64,000 bases of DNA from Heliocidaris erythrogramma (GCA_025617745.1 CM046868.1:17240615-17304614); one strand, 5' to 3'. Counted from the first letter of the stretch, positions 13,311 to 25,100 are shown. Notes: generated by a model not told the origin, from the letters alone. Translations and numbers: made by a program.

Positions 13311-13934
13311 AACAATTAAAAGAAAAATCTTTTACAAAAGCAAGGGGGAAAGTTGTTTCAAAATGTACTTCCGAAGAAGTTCAAGTACATTCTTTCGGGT
13401 TATACAGTATTGTCATATCAAATTGCCCTCTGCTTCCACTTACGAAACTCAGTGCATTTTCTGGTCTTATTCAGACTGTATACCTCTTAGAATAATTTGT
13501 TTTGGAACTTTGTCAAGTGGCGTAACTACTAGTAACTCTAGTCGTGAAAAACAGAAAAGGAACAGAAAAGCAGAAGTAAGAAAGAGAGAGAGAGAGAGAG
13601 GGGGGGGGGGGGGCGGGGTGGTAGTGATAGCTAAGACCCCACACCCTCAGCCCGGAATTGATGACATTGTTCATTTGTATTTTATCTACCATTTCGGACG
13701 TTTGCCTCAAACCCAGACCCCCCCCCCCCCCCCCCCCCCCTCCCCAATAATGCCAGTGCACTCTCCATGCCTGGACCCATTATAAATTATACCCATTTTG
13801 ATCATCAACTTTAAAACCAATTCCTAGTTTCGAATAAAAATGTTATTTCATTCCCGATCCACACGGGATGTGAACCCGTATTTCATCCCACCCTCTCCTC
13901 CCAAAAGAAGCCTACCTATGCCTTTCTTAGTGTT
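13310..13934. other. Presumed upstream region of KCTD9; simple repeats
   Basis: It contains a (GA)n tract followed by poly-G at about 13584-13612 and a poly-C run at about 13719-13740. The open frame across 13363-13785 is low-complexity and not convincing. No TATA box or other promoter motif could be assigned. Confidence 0.4.
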
Positions 13935-13942
13935 ATGTAATT

Positions 13943-14142
13943 CATTGGCGTAATGAGCCAAAAGAACTGAGGGGGCTGTCAGAGGGACACAGGGTCCAAT
14001 ATACATTTTTAAAATGTAATTTTGTTATTATATTTGGTAGGTAATTTGATTCCCTTTTTTCTTTTGTTCTTTCTTGGGGGGGGGGGGGCGGGGTGCTGCA
14101 GCGCCCCAAGCCCCCCCCCCCCCCCCAACCAGTACGCCAGTG
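13943..14142. mobile_element. hAT-like MITE, 200 bp, with 8-bp target duplication
   Basis: The ends are inverted (CATTGGCGTAATG and CAGTACGCCAGTG). They are flanked by the exact 8-bp direct repeat ATGTAATT at 13935-13942 and 14143-14150. An 8-bp duplication fits the hAT superfamily. The interior has poly-G and poly-C runs and no transposase. It lies about 240 bp upstream of the KCTD9 start codon and could affect its promoter. Confidence 0.82.
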
Positions 14143-14381
14143 ATGTAATTCATGTTACACGACACTCTTGAATGAATTAAGGTAGCGCAGTCATAGTTAC
14201 GTACTAGTACGTGTACGACTGGCATAACCGCACTATTATTAGTTCTAGGCTCCTTCAAATTGGCAACGTTTCTAGATTGACTCTAGGATCGCTTGGGCTA
14301 ACTTCAGGTTCCGGACTGATGTAGAATTAGCCACGACCTCACAGAACTCAGTTCTGTGGGCTGATTCACAGATCTGCTAAA

Positions 14382-14444
14382 ATGGCAGCAAATCGACGCC
14401 CCAGAGTCACAATTTTTCGAAATGGAAGGACTGCTGATGGAAAG
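14382..14444 (+). CDS. KCTD9: KCTD9 exon 1 (start codon and beginning of KHA domain)
   Basis: This is the first coding exon of a KCTD9-like gene, encoding 21 residues. The ATG has a strong context (A at -3, G at +4). The peptide contains RVTIFRNG and ends in ADGK, the start of the N-terminal KHA-type domain of KCTD9. KCTD9 is known as a BTB-domain adaptor for cullin-3 ubiquitin ligases, with a C-terminal pentapeptide-repeat region. The exon ends in phase 0 at AAG|GTGTGG, a GT donor with a weak downstream consensus. The next recognised exon, 48 kb away, starts in phase 0 and continues the same domain without a gap. If it were not spliced, the frame would stop after two more codons. The identification rests on the joined domain rather than on this exon alone. 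The 5' UTR boundary and transcription start are not visible. Confidence 0.72.
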
Positions 14445-14803
14445 GTGTGGTAAATTTGATGATAAATTTTATTTGTGTGAAACAGAACGTTTATAACTGC
14501 GTGAACTGGCTAATTGTGTGATTGGATTTTAACTAGCTAAGTTTTGTGTACAGTCCCATCTGTGTATAACTGTGTCAAGTTTTCAGGCAAAATAAAACAA
14601 AATTGAAATTTTGAATTTTCAGTTTCACACCTGGCCCAGGCTTCACTTTACTTTCTCGGTTTTGCTTGAAATGATATTCCCATTGTCAGAATAATTATGG
14701 AATACCTTTGCATGTAGATTAGGACATTTAATTTTCGGTACATGATGATTTAAAATGTAAAAAATGAAAGGAACTCCCACTCATACCACATCAGCAAGCA
14801 ATG

Positions 14804-15494
14804 CACTCATAGGTACATTCCTATACTTCGTGTGTATAATGTAGGCAGTCATACACCTCATCTTTTTAAAACACCACTGCACAAAAGTCACCAATATTCA
14901 CTCAAAATCGGCATTTAATTTTCAAAAACCGACCCCAAAATATCCAAGAAATACAATAAATTCAACTCACCAATGTTGGAAAAGATATTTCCAAAAATGA
15001 AATCCGCAATTTACTGTTGATTCTCGCGAAACGAGCTATCGGAGTCATTGTGTACATTTCCTGGTCGCCGCGGGCGCTGACATCTCCCCAAAAGAGTTTT
15101 GTCCTCAAAAATTCGGTCCCTATGGCGTACACGGAAAAGTTCCGATTTTCTGTGTGCGCGATCGTAAAGATCGATGTGCCCTTGCGATCCCGAGTTTCTT
15201 CGTGGACAAAAATTATATTGGCCGATTTTAGTCTAAGACATCGGCAGTTTGTAAACAACACGCGATCGCGAAACAAATCGGCGGGGATTTCTCCGGTTTT
15301 GGACAAGATTTTGACTTTGGATTTTGCTGTAAATATCAAAAGTTCTTCCTAACGGCCATTTGAGGTAGGAGTGAGATTTTTAAGGGCTGAATTTGAAAGC
15401 AAGTATTTAAAATATTTATCTTATTTTCCCCCTTATACCTTTAGTACATGCGACAGAAAATACCAACTATTTTACAGAAATGTACCCGGGAGTG
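14804..15494 (-). mobile_element. A unit, copy A1, with intact exon-like block
   Basis: The unit is about 690 bp. It begins CACTCATAGGTACATT and ends AATGTACCCGGGAGTG, so its ends are short imperfect inverted repeats. On the minus strand, 15326-14971 is a 356-nt block bounded by TATTTACAG and GTGAGT. It is open throughout (118 codons, entering in phase 1 and leaving in phase 0). Visible peptide pieces are SKVKILSKTGEIPADLF, IIFVHEETRDRK and LFWGDVSARGDQ. The block is rich in CpG, while its flanks are AT-rich. I do not recognise the protein. The CAC termini loosely resemble CACTA/Chapaev-type transposons, but that is speculative. Confidence 0.75.
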
Positions 15495-15510
15495 AAGCAA
15501 TGGTCATATT

Positions 15511-16298
15511 CACATCAGCAAGCAATGGTCATATTGACCATTAGGATCATATACATGTGTGTATACTGGGTATTGGGGATACAGATGTAATTTTGTTTGA
15601 AATGGAGGTTTTTGTGGGCAAACTGATACTTAAGTATCACTCTTTAGATTTTACGTTATAAGTTCGTTAAGATACAAAATGTAGAAAGTTATAAAAACTT
15701 ACATTTACAGCCTTGTTTTTCGTACTTGTTACCCACACCTCCATACGGATGACGACTGCTCTCAATATGTTGCACACTAGTGAGGTCGCTCTACATGGTT
15801 ACGCACCATAGATACGTACGCAGAATGTTACGCACACAAGCTATTCTACGAAGACCTGGAAGGGCCAAACTGACGACGTAAAAGAATAAAAAATATTACG
15901 TACGTACGTAATATTTTTTTATTTTTTTACGTCGTCAGTTTGGCCCTTCCAGGTCTTCGTAGGAGATCGACGAACCGATCGCGCCGGTACCACTACGAGC
16001 GCTGAGGGCTCCCTTCATCATAATCGTGAAAAATACAAACTGGATGCTGACGGGACAGTCTCGATAGGAGTTATCGACAAAAAGTACCCAAAATTTCAGG
16101 AAACCCTCTTCAAAGGTCACAAAACAAACTGGTAAGTTTTAATCATCTATTATTCAACATAAGTATTTAGATTTAAGTAAACTGCAATATATGAGTTTCA
16201 CTTAAATATAGCCAAAAATGCACAGTGATGCACTTTAGGTATGGGATGTGTGTTGGCTGCATTCCTACACAGTCGGCAATGGTGTGTACCTATGAGTG
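15511..16298 (+). mobile_element. B unit, copy B1, with central palindrome and exon-like block
   Basis: The unit runs from CACATCAGCAAGCAATGG to GTGTACCTATGAGTG; that last motif is the inverted form of the A-unit terminus. A near-perfect palindrome of about 116 bp (15846-15961) centres on repeated TACG. It includes the start of a 179-nt block, 15953-16131. The block is bounded by TTCCAG and GTAAGT and is open from a phase-0 entry to a phase-2 exit, with the peptide pieces VFVGDRRTDRAG, DADGTVSIGVID and KFQETLFKGHK. The protein is unknown. Confidence 0.75.
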
Positions 16299-17096
16299 GG
16301 TCATATTGACCATTAGGATCATATACATGTGTGTATACTGGGTATTGGGGATACAGATGTAATTTTGTTTGAAATGGAGGTTTTTGTGGGCAAACTGATA
16401 CTTAAGTATCATTCTTTAGATTTTAAGTTATCAGTTCGTTAAGATACAAAATGTAGAAAGTTATAAAAACTTACATTTACAGCCCTCTTTTTGGTACTTG
16501 TTACCCACACCTGCATACGGATGACGACTGCTCTCAATATGTTGCGCACTAGTGAGGCCGCTCTACATGGTTACGCACCGTAGATACGTACGCAGAATGT
16601 TAAGCACACAAGCTATTCTACGAAGACCTGAAAGGGCCAAACTGACGACGTAAAAAAATAAAAAATATTACGTACGTACGTAGTAATTATTACGTACGTA
16701 CGTAATATTTTTTATTTTTTTACGTCGTCAGTTTGGCCCTTTCAGGTCTTCGTAGGAGATCGACGAACCGATCGCGCCGGTACTACTACGAGCGCTGAGG
16801 GCTCCTTCATCATAATCGTGAAAAATACAAACTGGATGCTGACGGGACAGTCTCGATAGCAGTTATCGACAAAAAGGACCCAAAATTTCAGGAAACCCTC
16901 TTCAAAGGTCACAAAACAACCTGGTAAGTTTTAATCATCTATTATTCAACATAAGTATTTGCATTTAAGTAAACTGCAATATATGAGTTTCAATTAAATA
17001 TAGCCAAAAATGCACAGTGATGCAGTTTACATGTAGGTATGGGATGTGTGTTGGCTGCGTTACTACACAGTCGGCAATGGCGTGTACCTATGAGTG
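16299..17096 (+). mobile_element. B unit, copy B2
   Basis: This is a direct tandem copy of B1 with a few substitutions. The exon-like block at 16746-16923 is 178 nt rather than 179: one C is missing in the GGGCTCC stretch near 16800, so the frame is broken. The central palindrome is slightly longer (TAGTAATTA at the centre). Confidence 0.75.
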
Positions 17097-17104
17097 ACTC
17101 ATAC

Positions 17105-17795
17105 CACTCATAGCTACATTCCTATACTTCGTGTGTATAATGTAGGCAGTCATACACCTCATCTTTTTAAAACACCACTGCACAAAAGTCACCAATATTC
17201 ACTCAAAATCGGCATTTAATTTTCAAAAACCGACCCCAAAATATCCAAGAAATACAATAAATTCAACTCACCAATGTTGGAAAAGATATTTACAAAAATG
17301 AAATCCGCAATTTACTGTTGATTCTCGCGAAACGAGCTATCGGAGTCATTGTGTACATTTCCTGGTCGCCGCGGGCGCTGACATCTCCCCAAAAGAGTTT
17401 TGTCCTCAAAAATTCGGTCCCTATGGCGTACACGGAAAAGTTCCGATTTTCTGTGTGCGCGATCGTAAAGATCGATGTGCGCTTGCGATCCCGAGTTTCT
17501 TCGTGGACAAAAATTATATTGGCCGATTTTAGTCTAAGACATCGGCAGTTTGTAAACAACACGCGATCGCGAAACAAATCGGCGGGGATTTCTCCGGTTT
17601 TGGACAAGATTTTGACTTTGGATTTTGCTGTAAATATCAAAAGTTCTTCCTAACGGCCATTTGAGGTAGGAGTGAGATTTTTAAGGGCTGAATTTGAAAG
17701 CAAGTATTTAAAATATTTATCTTATTTTCCCCCCCATACCTTTAGTACATGCGACAGAAAATACCAACTATTTTACAGAAATGTACCCGGGAGTG
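17105..17795 (-). mobile_element. A unit, copy A2
   Basis: It is nearly identical to A1. Near the donor end of the exon-like block, ATTTCC has become ATTTAC, which creates a TAA stop on the minus strand before the GTGAGT donor. The block therefore ends after about 108 codons. Confidence 0.75.
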
Positions 17796-17858
17796 ACTCA
17801 TACTAGGTACACGCCATTGCCGACTGTGTAGTAACGCAGCCAACACACATCCCATACC

Positions 17859-18549
17859 CACTCATAGCTACATTCCTATACTTCGTGTGTATAATGTAGG
17901 CAGTCATACACCTCATCTTTTTAAAACACCACTGCACAAAAGTCACCAATATTCACTCAAAATCGGCATTTAATTTTCAAAAACCGACCCCAAAATATCC
18001 AAGAAATACAATAAATTCAACTCACCAATGTTGGAAAAGATATTTACAAAAATGAAATCCGCAATTTACTGTTGATTCTCGCGAAACGAGCTATCGGAGT
18101 CATTGTGTACATTTCCTGGTCGCCGCGGGCGCTGACATCTCCCCAAAAGAGTTTTGTCCTCAAAAATTCGGTCCCTATGGCGTACACGGAAAAGTTCCGA
18201 TTTTCTGTGTGCGCGATCGTAAAGATCGATGTGCGCTTGCGATCCCGAGTTTCTTCGTGGACAAAAATTATATTGGCCGATTTTAGTCTAAGACATCGGC
18301 AGTTTGTAAACAACACGCGATCGCGAAACAAATCGGCGGGGATTTCTCCGGTTTTGGACAAGATTTTGACTTTGGATTTTGCTGAAAATATCAAAAGTTC
18401 TTCCTAACGGCCATTTGAGGTAGGAGTGAGATTTTTAAGGGCTGAATTTGAAAGCAAGTATTTAAAATATTTATCTTATTTTTCCCCCCATACCTTTAGT
18501 ACATGCGACAGAAAATACCAACTATTTTACAGAAATGCACCCGTGAGTG
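17859..18549 (-). mobile_element. A unit, copy A3
   Basis: It is nearly identical to A2 and shares its premature stop, so A2 and A3 derive from one another. About 60 bp of a B-unit end, inverted, lies between them (17800-17858). The minus-strand acceptor reads TATTTTCAG instead of TATTTACAG. Confidence 0.75.
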
Positions 18550-19309
18550 CCCATACCTAAACTGCATCACTGTGCATTTTTGGCTATATTTAATTAAATA
18601 TAATATATTACAGTTTACTTACATCCAAAGAATTATATTGAATAATAGATGATTAAAACTTACCAGGTTGTTTTGTGACCTTTGAAGAGGGTTTCCTGAA
18701 ATTTTGGGTCCTTTTTGTCGATAACTGCTATCGAGACTGTCCCGTCAGCATCCAGTTTGTATTTTTCACGATTATGATGAAGGGAGCCCTCAGCGCTCGT
18801 AGTAGTACCGGCGCGATGGGTTCGTCGATCTCCTACGAAGACCTGAAAGGGCCAAACTGACGACGTAAAAAAAGAAAAAATATTACGTACGTACGTAATA
18901 ATTACTACGTACGCACGTAATATTTTTTTTTTTTTACGTCGTCAGTTTGGCCCTTCCAGGTCTTCGTAGAATAGCTTGTGTGCGTAACATTCTGCGTACG
19001 TATCAACGGTGCGTAACCATGTAGAGCGGCCTCACTAGTGCGCAACATATTGAGAGCAATCGTGATCCGTATGCAGGTGTGGGTAACAAGTTCCAAAAAG
19101 AGAGCTGTAAATGTAAGTTTTTATAACTTTCTACATTTTGTATCTTAACGAACTGATAACTTAAACTCTAAAGAATGATACTTAAGTATTAGTTTGCCCA
19201 CAAAAACATCCATTTGAAACAAAATTACATCTGTATCCCCAATACCCAGTATACACACATGTATATGATTCTAATGGTCAATATGACCATTGCTTGCTGA
19301 TGTGGGAAC
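18550..19309 (-). mobile_element. B unit, copy B3 (inverted), intact block
   Basis: This is an inverted B unit. Its exon-like block occupies 18664-18842 on the minus strand (179 nt), entering after TTTCAG and leaving at GTAAGT, and is open throughout. Together with A4 upstream on the same strand it provides the arrangement A block then B block. The phases match (0 to 0), so the two could be spliced over an intron of about 660 bp. Confidence 0.75.
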
Positions 19310-19332
19310 TCCCACTCATAGCCACTCACGGG

Positions 19333-20022
19333 CACTCATAGCTACATTCCTATACTTCGTGTGTATAATGTAGGCGGTCATACACCTCATCTTTTTAAAA
19401 CACCACTGCACAAAAGTCACCAATATTCACTCAAAATCGGCATTTAATTTTCAAAAACCGACCCCAAAATATCCAAGAAATACAATAAATTCAACTCACC
19501 AATGTTGGAAAAGATATTTCCAAAAATGAAATCCGTAATTTACTGTTGATTCTCGCGAAACGAGCTATCGGAGTCATTGTGTACATTTCCTGGTCGCCGC
19601 GGGCGCTGACATCTCCCCAAAAGAGTTTTGTCCTCAAAAATTCGGTCCCTATGGCGTACATGGAAAAGTTCCGATTTTCTGTGTGCGCGATCGTAAAGAT
19701 CGATGTGCCCTTGCGATCCCGAGTTTCTTCGTGGACAAAAATTATATTGGCCGATTTTAGTCTAAGACATCGGCAGTTTGTAAACAACACGCGATCGCGA
19801 AACAAATCGGCGGGGATTTCTCCGGTTTTGGACAAGATTTTGACTTTGGATTTTGCTGTAAATATCAAAAGTTCTTCCTAACGGCCATTTGAGGTAGGAG
19901 TGAGATTTTTAAGGGCTGAATTTGAAAGCAAGTATTTAAAATATTTATCTTATTTTCCCCCCATACCTTTAGTACATGCGACAAAAAATACCAACTATTT
20001 TACAGTAATGTACCCGTGAGTG
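19333..20022 (-). mobile_element. A unit, copy A4, intact block
   Basis: It is nearly identical to A1. The 356-nt minus-strand block at 19500-19855 is open and has both splice signals. It lies directly upstream, in the minus direction, of the intact B3 block. Confidence 0.75.
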
Positions 20023-20195
20023 CTCACGGGTACATTTCTGTAAAATAGTTGGTATTTTGACCACTAATCGTGGTGTGGGAACTCCCCACATCAGCAAGCA
20101 ATGGTCATATTGACCATTAGAATCATATACATGTGTGTATACACATCAGCAAGCAATGGTCATATTCACACCACGAATAGTGGTCATATTGACCA

Positions 20196-20884
20196 CTACG
20201 AGTACAAAATGCAAAAATAGTTCGTATTTTCTGTCGCGTGTAGTAAAGGTATGGGGGGAAAATAAGATAAATATTTTAAATACCTTACTTTCAAATTCCG
20301 CCCTTAAAAATCTCACTCCTACCTCAAATGGCCGTTAGGAAGAACTTTTGATATTTTCAGCAAAATCCAAAGTCAAAATCTTGTCCAAAACCGGAGAAAT
20401 CCCCGCCGATTTGTTTCGCGATCGCGTGTTGTTTACATACTGCCGATGTCTTAGACTAAAATCGGCCAATAAAATTTTTGTCCACGAAGAAACTCGGGAT
20501 CGCAAGCGCACATCGATCTTTACGATCGCGCAAACAGAAAATCGGGACTTTCCGTGTATGCCACATAGGGACCGAATTTTTAAGGACAAAACTCTTTTGG
20601 GGAGATGTCAGCGCCCGCGGCGACCAGGAAATGTACACAATGACTCCGATAGCTCATTTCGCGAGAATCAACAGTAAATTACGGATTTGATTTTTGGAAA
20701 TATCTTTTCCAACATCGGTGAGTTGAATTTATTGTATTTCTTGGATATTTAGTGGTCGGTTTTTGTAAATTAAATGCCGATTTTGAGTGAATGTTTGTGA
20801 CTTTTGTGCAGTGGTGTTTTAAAAAGTTGAGGTGTATGACTGCCTACATTATACACACGAAGTATAGGAATGTAGCTATGAGTG
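20196..20884 (+). mobile_element. A unit, copy A5 (inverted, diverged)
   Basis: This inverted and more diverged A copy has its exon-like block at 20361-20717 on the + strand, after TATTTTCAG and before GTGAGT. The block is 357 nt and its frame is broken near 20565. Its outer flank (20022-20195) carries several GGTCATATTGACC and CACATCAGCAAGCAATGG pieces, including a variant end ACCACGAATAGTGGTC shared with 25005-25035. Confidence 0.7.
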
Positions 20885-20996
20885 GTCATATTGACCATTA
20901 GGATCATATACATGTGTGTATACTGGGTATTGGGGATACAGATGTAATTGTATCCCCCGGCAGTATGCCGGAGGATACTTTGGATTCAGCAGCGTT

Positions 20997-21042
<46 letters not shown>

Positions 21043-22734
21043 GTCACATTCTTGTGTGCGCTCTAGAGGTCCCATTTCTCGACGAATTTTTTTCAAACTT
21101 CCTGTGGACGTGTATCTTGGTAAAATCTGGACCCCTATAGTTTCTGGTGATGCTGCCCCCAGTGTTCCGTCTTTTATAGGGTAAAAGGCCATATTTTTTT
21201 GGATAGTTTGTGTGCGCTCTAGCGGTCACATTTCTGAACGGATTTTGTTCAAATTTTGTATGGAGGTGTCTCTTGGTGAAATCTGGAACCCTATAGATTT
21301 TGGTGATGCTGCCCCCAGTGTTCCGTCTTTTATAGGGTCAAAGGTCATATTTTGATAGATGTCTTGTGTGTACTTTTGTGTGCGCTCTGGCGGTCACATT
21401 TCTCAACGGATTTCGTTCAAATTTTGCATGAAGGTGTCTCTTGGTGTAATTTAAAAACCTATAGTGTTTGGTGATGCTGCCACCAGTGTTCCGTCTTTTA
21501 TAGGGTCAAAGGTCATACTTCAGGGAATTGCGTGAGTGCACTCTGCAGGCCACATTTCTTGATGGATTTCTTTCAAATTCTGTATGGAGATGTATCTTGG
21601 TATAATCTACACATCTTTACTGTTTGGTAATGCTGCCCTCATTGTTCCGTCCTTTATAGGGTCAAAGCTCATTTGTCCCTTTTGTGCACTCTTACTTCTG
21701 CATTTCTTGACGGATTTCATTCAAATTTTGTATGGAGATGTATCTTGGTATAATCTACACATATTTAATTTTTGGTGATGCTGCCCTCATTGTTCCGTCC
21801 TTTATAGGGTCAAAGGTCATTTTTCCATTTCTTGCACTCTTACTTCTGCATTTCTTGACGGATTTCGTTCAAATTTTGCATGAAGGTGTCTCTTGGTGTA
21901 ATCTAAAAACCTATAGTTTTTGGTGATGCTGCCACCAGTGTTCCGTCTTTTATAGGGTCAAAGGTCATACTTCAGGGCATGGCGTGAGTGCACTCTGCAG
22001 GCCACATTTCTTGATGGATTTCTTTCAAATTTTGTATGGAGATGTATCTTGGTATATCTCTCAACACATTTCTTTCAAATTTTATATGAAGATGTGTCTT
22101 AGTGAAACCTACACATCTAATTTCTACACCATCCTTTTGTTTGAGGGAGGGGATGGGGGAGGGTCTTTGTCCCTCCTTCAAATCGCTGCCAGTGCCGGGG
22201 GATACATTTAGCATTGCGCGGCCCCAGCAATGCACATTTCTAGTTTTGTTTGAAATGGAGGTTTTTGTGGGCAAACTGATACTTAAGTATCATTCTTTAG
22301 ATTTTAAGTTATCAGTTCGTTAGGATACAAAATGTAGAAAGTTATAAAAACTTACATTTACAGCCCTCTTTTTGGTACTTGTTACCCACACCTCCATACG
22401 GATGACGACTGCTCTTAAATGTTGCGCACTAGTGAGGCCGCTCTACATGGTTACGCACCGTAGATACGTACCCAGAATGTTACGCACACAAGCTATTCTA
22501 CGAAGACCTGGAAGGGCCAAACTGACGACGTAAAAAAATAAAAAATATTACGTACGTACGTAGTAATTATTACGTAAGTACGTAATATTTTTTATTTTTT
22601 TACGTCGTCAGTTTGGCCCTTCCAGGTCTTCGTAGGAGATCGCGCCGGTACTACTACGAGCGCTGAGGGCTCCCTTCATCATAATCGTGAAAAATACAAA
22701 CTGGGTGCTGACGGGACAGTCTCGATACCCAGTA
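20885..22734 (+). mobile_element. B unit, copy B4, split by a minisatellite element and truncated
   Basis: B sequence at 20885-20948 resumes at about 22240. The exon-like block starts at 22626 after TTCCAG and stops matching near 22730, where the copy fuses to an inverted B copy. The interruption is the element at 20949-22206. Confidence 0.7.
20949..22206. mobile_element. Element with 14-bp inverted ends and six internal minisatellite units
   Basis: The ends TGTATCCCCCGGCA (20949-20962) and its exact complement (22193-22206) enclose a GCC-triplet tract near 21000-21042. Six tandem units of about 148-168 bp follow, each with GTTCCGTC, TATAGGGTCAAAG and a TTTCNTTCAAATT motif. The open frames over the triplet tract are artefacts of the repeat. 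The architecture matches the element at 52455-54376. Confidence 0.8.
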
Positions 22735-23513
22735 TACACACACTCATAGGTACACGCCATTGCCGACTGTGTAGTAACGCAGCCAACACACATCCCATAC
22801 CTAAACTGCATCACTGTGCATTTTTGGCTATATATCTCATATATTGCAGTTTACTTACATCCAAAGAATTATATTGAATAATAGATGATTAAAACTTACC
22901 AGGTTGTTTTGTGACCTTTGAAGAGGGTTTCCTGAAATTTTGGGTCCTTTTTGTCGATAACTGCTATCGAGACTGTCCCGTCAGCATCCAGTTTGTATTT
23001 TTCACGATTATGATGAAGGGAGCCCTCAGCGCTCGTAGTAGTATCGGTTCGTCGATCTCCTACGAAGACCTGGAAGGGCCAAACTGACGACGTAAAAAAA
23101 ATATTACGTAATAATTACTACGTACGTACGTAATATTTTTTATTTTTTTACGTCGTCAGTTTGGCCCTTCCAGGTCTTCGTAGAATAGCTTGTGTGCGTA
23201 ACATTCTGCGTACGTATCTATGGTGCATAACCATGTAGAGCGGCCTCATTAGTGCGCAACGTATTGAGAGCAGTCGTCATCCGTATGGAGGTGTGGGTAA
23301 CAAGTACCAGAAAGAGGGCTGTAAATGTAAGTTTTTATAAATTTCTACATTTTGTATCTTAACGAACTGATAACTTAAAGAATGATACTTAAGTATCAGT
23401 TTGCCCACAAAAACCTCCATTTCAAACAAAATTACATCTGTATCCCCAAAACCCAGTATACACACATGTATATGATCCTAATGGTCAATATGACCATTGC
23501 TTGCTGATGTGCC
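22735..23513 (-). mobile_element. B unit, inverted copy of B4
   Basis: The exon-like block at 22900-23069 on the minus strand is 170 nt. A short deletion near 23045 removes the CGCGCCGG part. The palindrome at about 23060-23185 is partly lost. With A6 it mirrors A5 and B4, making a large palindrome. Confidence 0.72.
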
Positions 23514-23522
23514 GGGACCTAG

Positions 23523-25037
23523 CACTCATACTCATAGCTACATTCCTATACTTCGTGTGTATAATGTAGGCAGTCATACACCTCAACTTTTTAAAACACC
23601 ACTGCACAAAAGTCACAAACATTCACTCAAAATCGGCATTTAATTTACAAAAGCCGACCACTAAATATCCAAGAAATACAATAAATTCAACTCACCGATG
23701 TTGGAAAAGATATTTCCAAAAATCAAATCCGTAATTTACTGTTGATTCTCCCGAAACGAGCTATCGGAGTCATTGTGTACATTTCCTGGTCGCCGCGGGC
23801 GCTGACATCTCCCCAAAAGAGTTTTCTCCTTAAAAATTCGGTCCCTATCCTATGTGGCATACACGGAAAGTCCCGATTTTCTGTGTGCGCGATCGTAAAG
23901 ATCGATGTGCGCTTGCGATCCCGAGTTTCTTCGTGGACAAAAATTTTATTGGCCGATTTTAGTTTAAGACATCGGCAGTATGTAAACAACACGCGATCGC
24001 GAAACAAATCGGCGGGGATTTCTCCGGTTTTGGACAAGATTTTGCTGAAAATATCAAAAGTTCTTTCTAACCACATCAGCAAGCAATGGTCATATTGACC
24101 ATTAGGATCATATACATGTGTGTATACTGGGTATTGGGGATACAGATGTAATTTTGTTTGAAATGGAGGTTTTTGTGGGCAAACTGATATTTAAGTATCA
24201 CTCTTTAGATTTTACGTTATAAGTTCGTTAAGATACAAAATGTAGAAAGTTATAAAAACTTACATTTACAGCCTTGTTTTTGGTACTTGTTACCCACACC
24301 TCCATACGGATGACGACTGCTCTCAATATGTTGCGCACTAGTGAGGCCGCTCTACATGGTTACGCACCGTAGATACGTACGCAGAATGTTACGCACACAA
24401 GCTATTCTACGAAGACCTGGAAGGGCCAAACTGACGACGTAAAAAAATAAAAAATATTACGTACGTACGTACGTAATATTTTTAATTTTTTTACGTCGTC
24501 AGTTTGGCCCTTCCAGTCTTCGTAGGAGATCGACGAACCCATCGCGCCGGTACCACTACGAGCGCTGAGGGCTCCCTTCATCGTAATCGTGAAAAATACG
24601 AAATGGATGCTGACGGGACAGTCTCGATAGGAGTTATCAACAAAAACTACCCAAAATTTCAGGAAACCCTCTTCAAAGGTCACAAAACAAACTGGTAAGT
24701 TTTAATCATCTATTATTCAACATAAGTATTTAGATTTAAGTAAACTGCAATATATGAGTTTCACTTAAATATAGCCAAAAATGCACAGTGATGCAGTTTA
24801 GGTATGGGATGTGTGTTGGCTGCATTCCTACACAGTCGGCAATGGCGTGTACCTATGAGTGTTTCTAACGGCCATTTGAGGTAGGAGTGAGATTTTTAAG
24901 GGCTGAATTTGGAAGCAAGTATTTAAAATATTTATCTTATTTTCCCCCCCATACCTTTACTACACGCGACAGAAAATACCAACTATTTTTGCATTTTGTA
25001 TTCGTAGTGGTCAATATGACCACTATTCGTGGTGTGG
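23523..25037 (-). mobile_element. A unit, copy A6, split by B copy B5
   Basis: A-unit sequence at 23523-24069 resumes at about 24863-25037. The interruption, 24071-24861, is a complete B unit in + orientation. The A6 block (minus strand) carries a 9-base insertion near 23850 and lacks the GACTTTGGATTTT stretch. The B5 block (about 24517-24694, + strand) has lost one G at the acceptor. Confidence 0.7.
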
Positions 25038-25100
25038 GACCTAGTACAATCATGTGACAATGTTAATGTATTAGTTAACTTAATTAAAATTTAAATTAGG

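Noticed and set aside
20916..21192. Open frames with poly-Pro or poly-Ala stretches
   Set aside because: They come from a GCC triplet tract inside a minisatellite element; no domain and no splice context.
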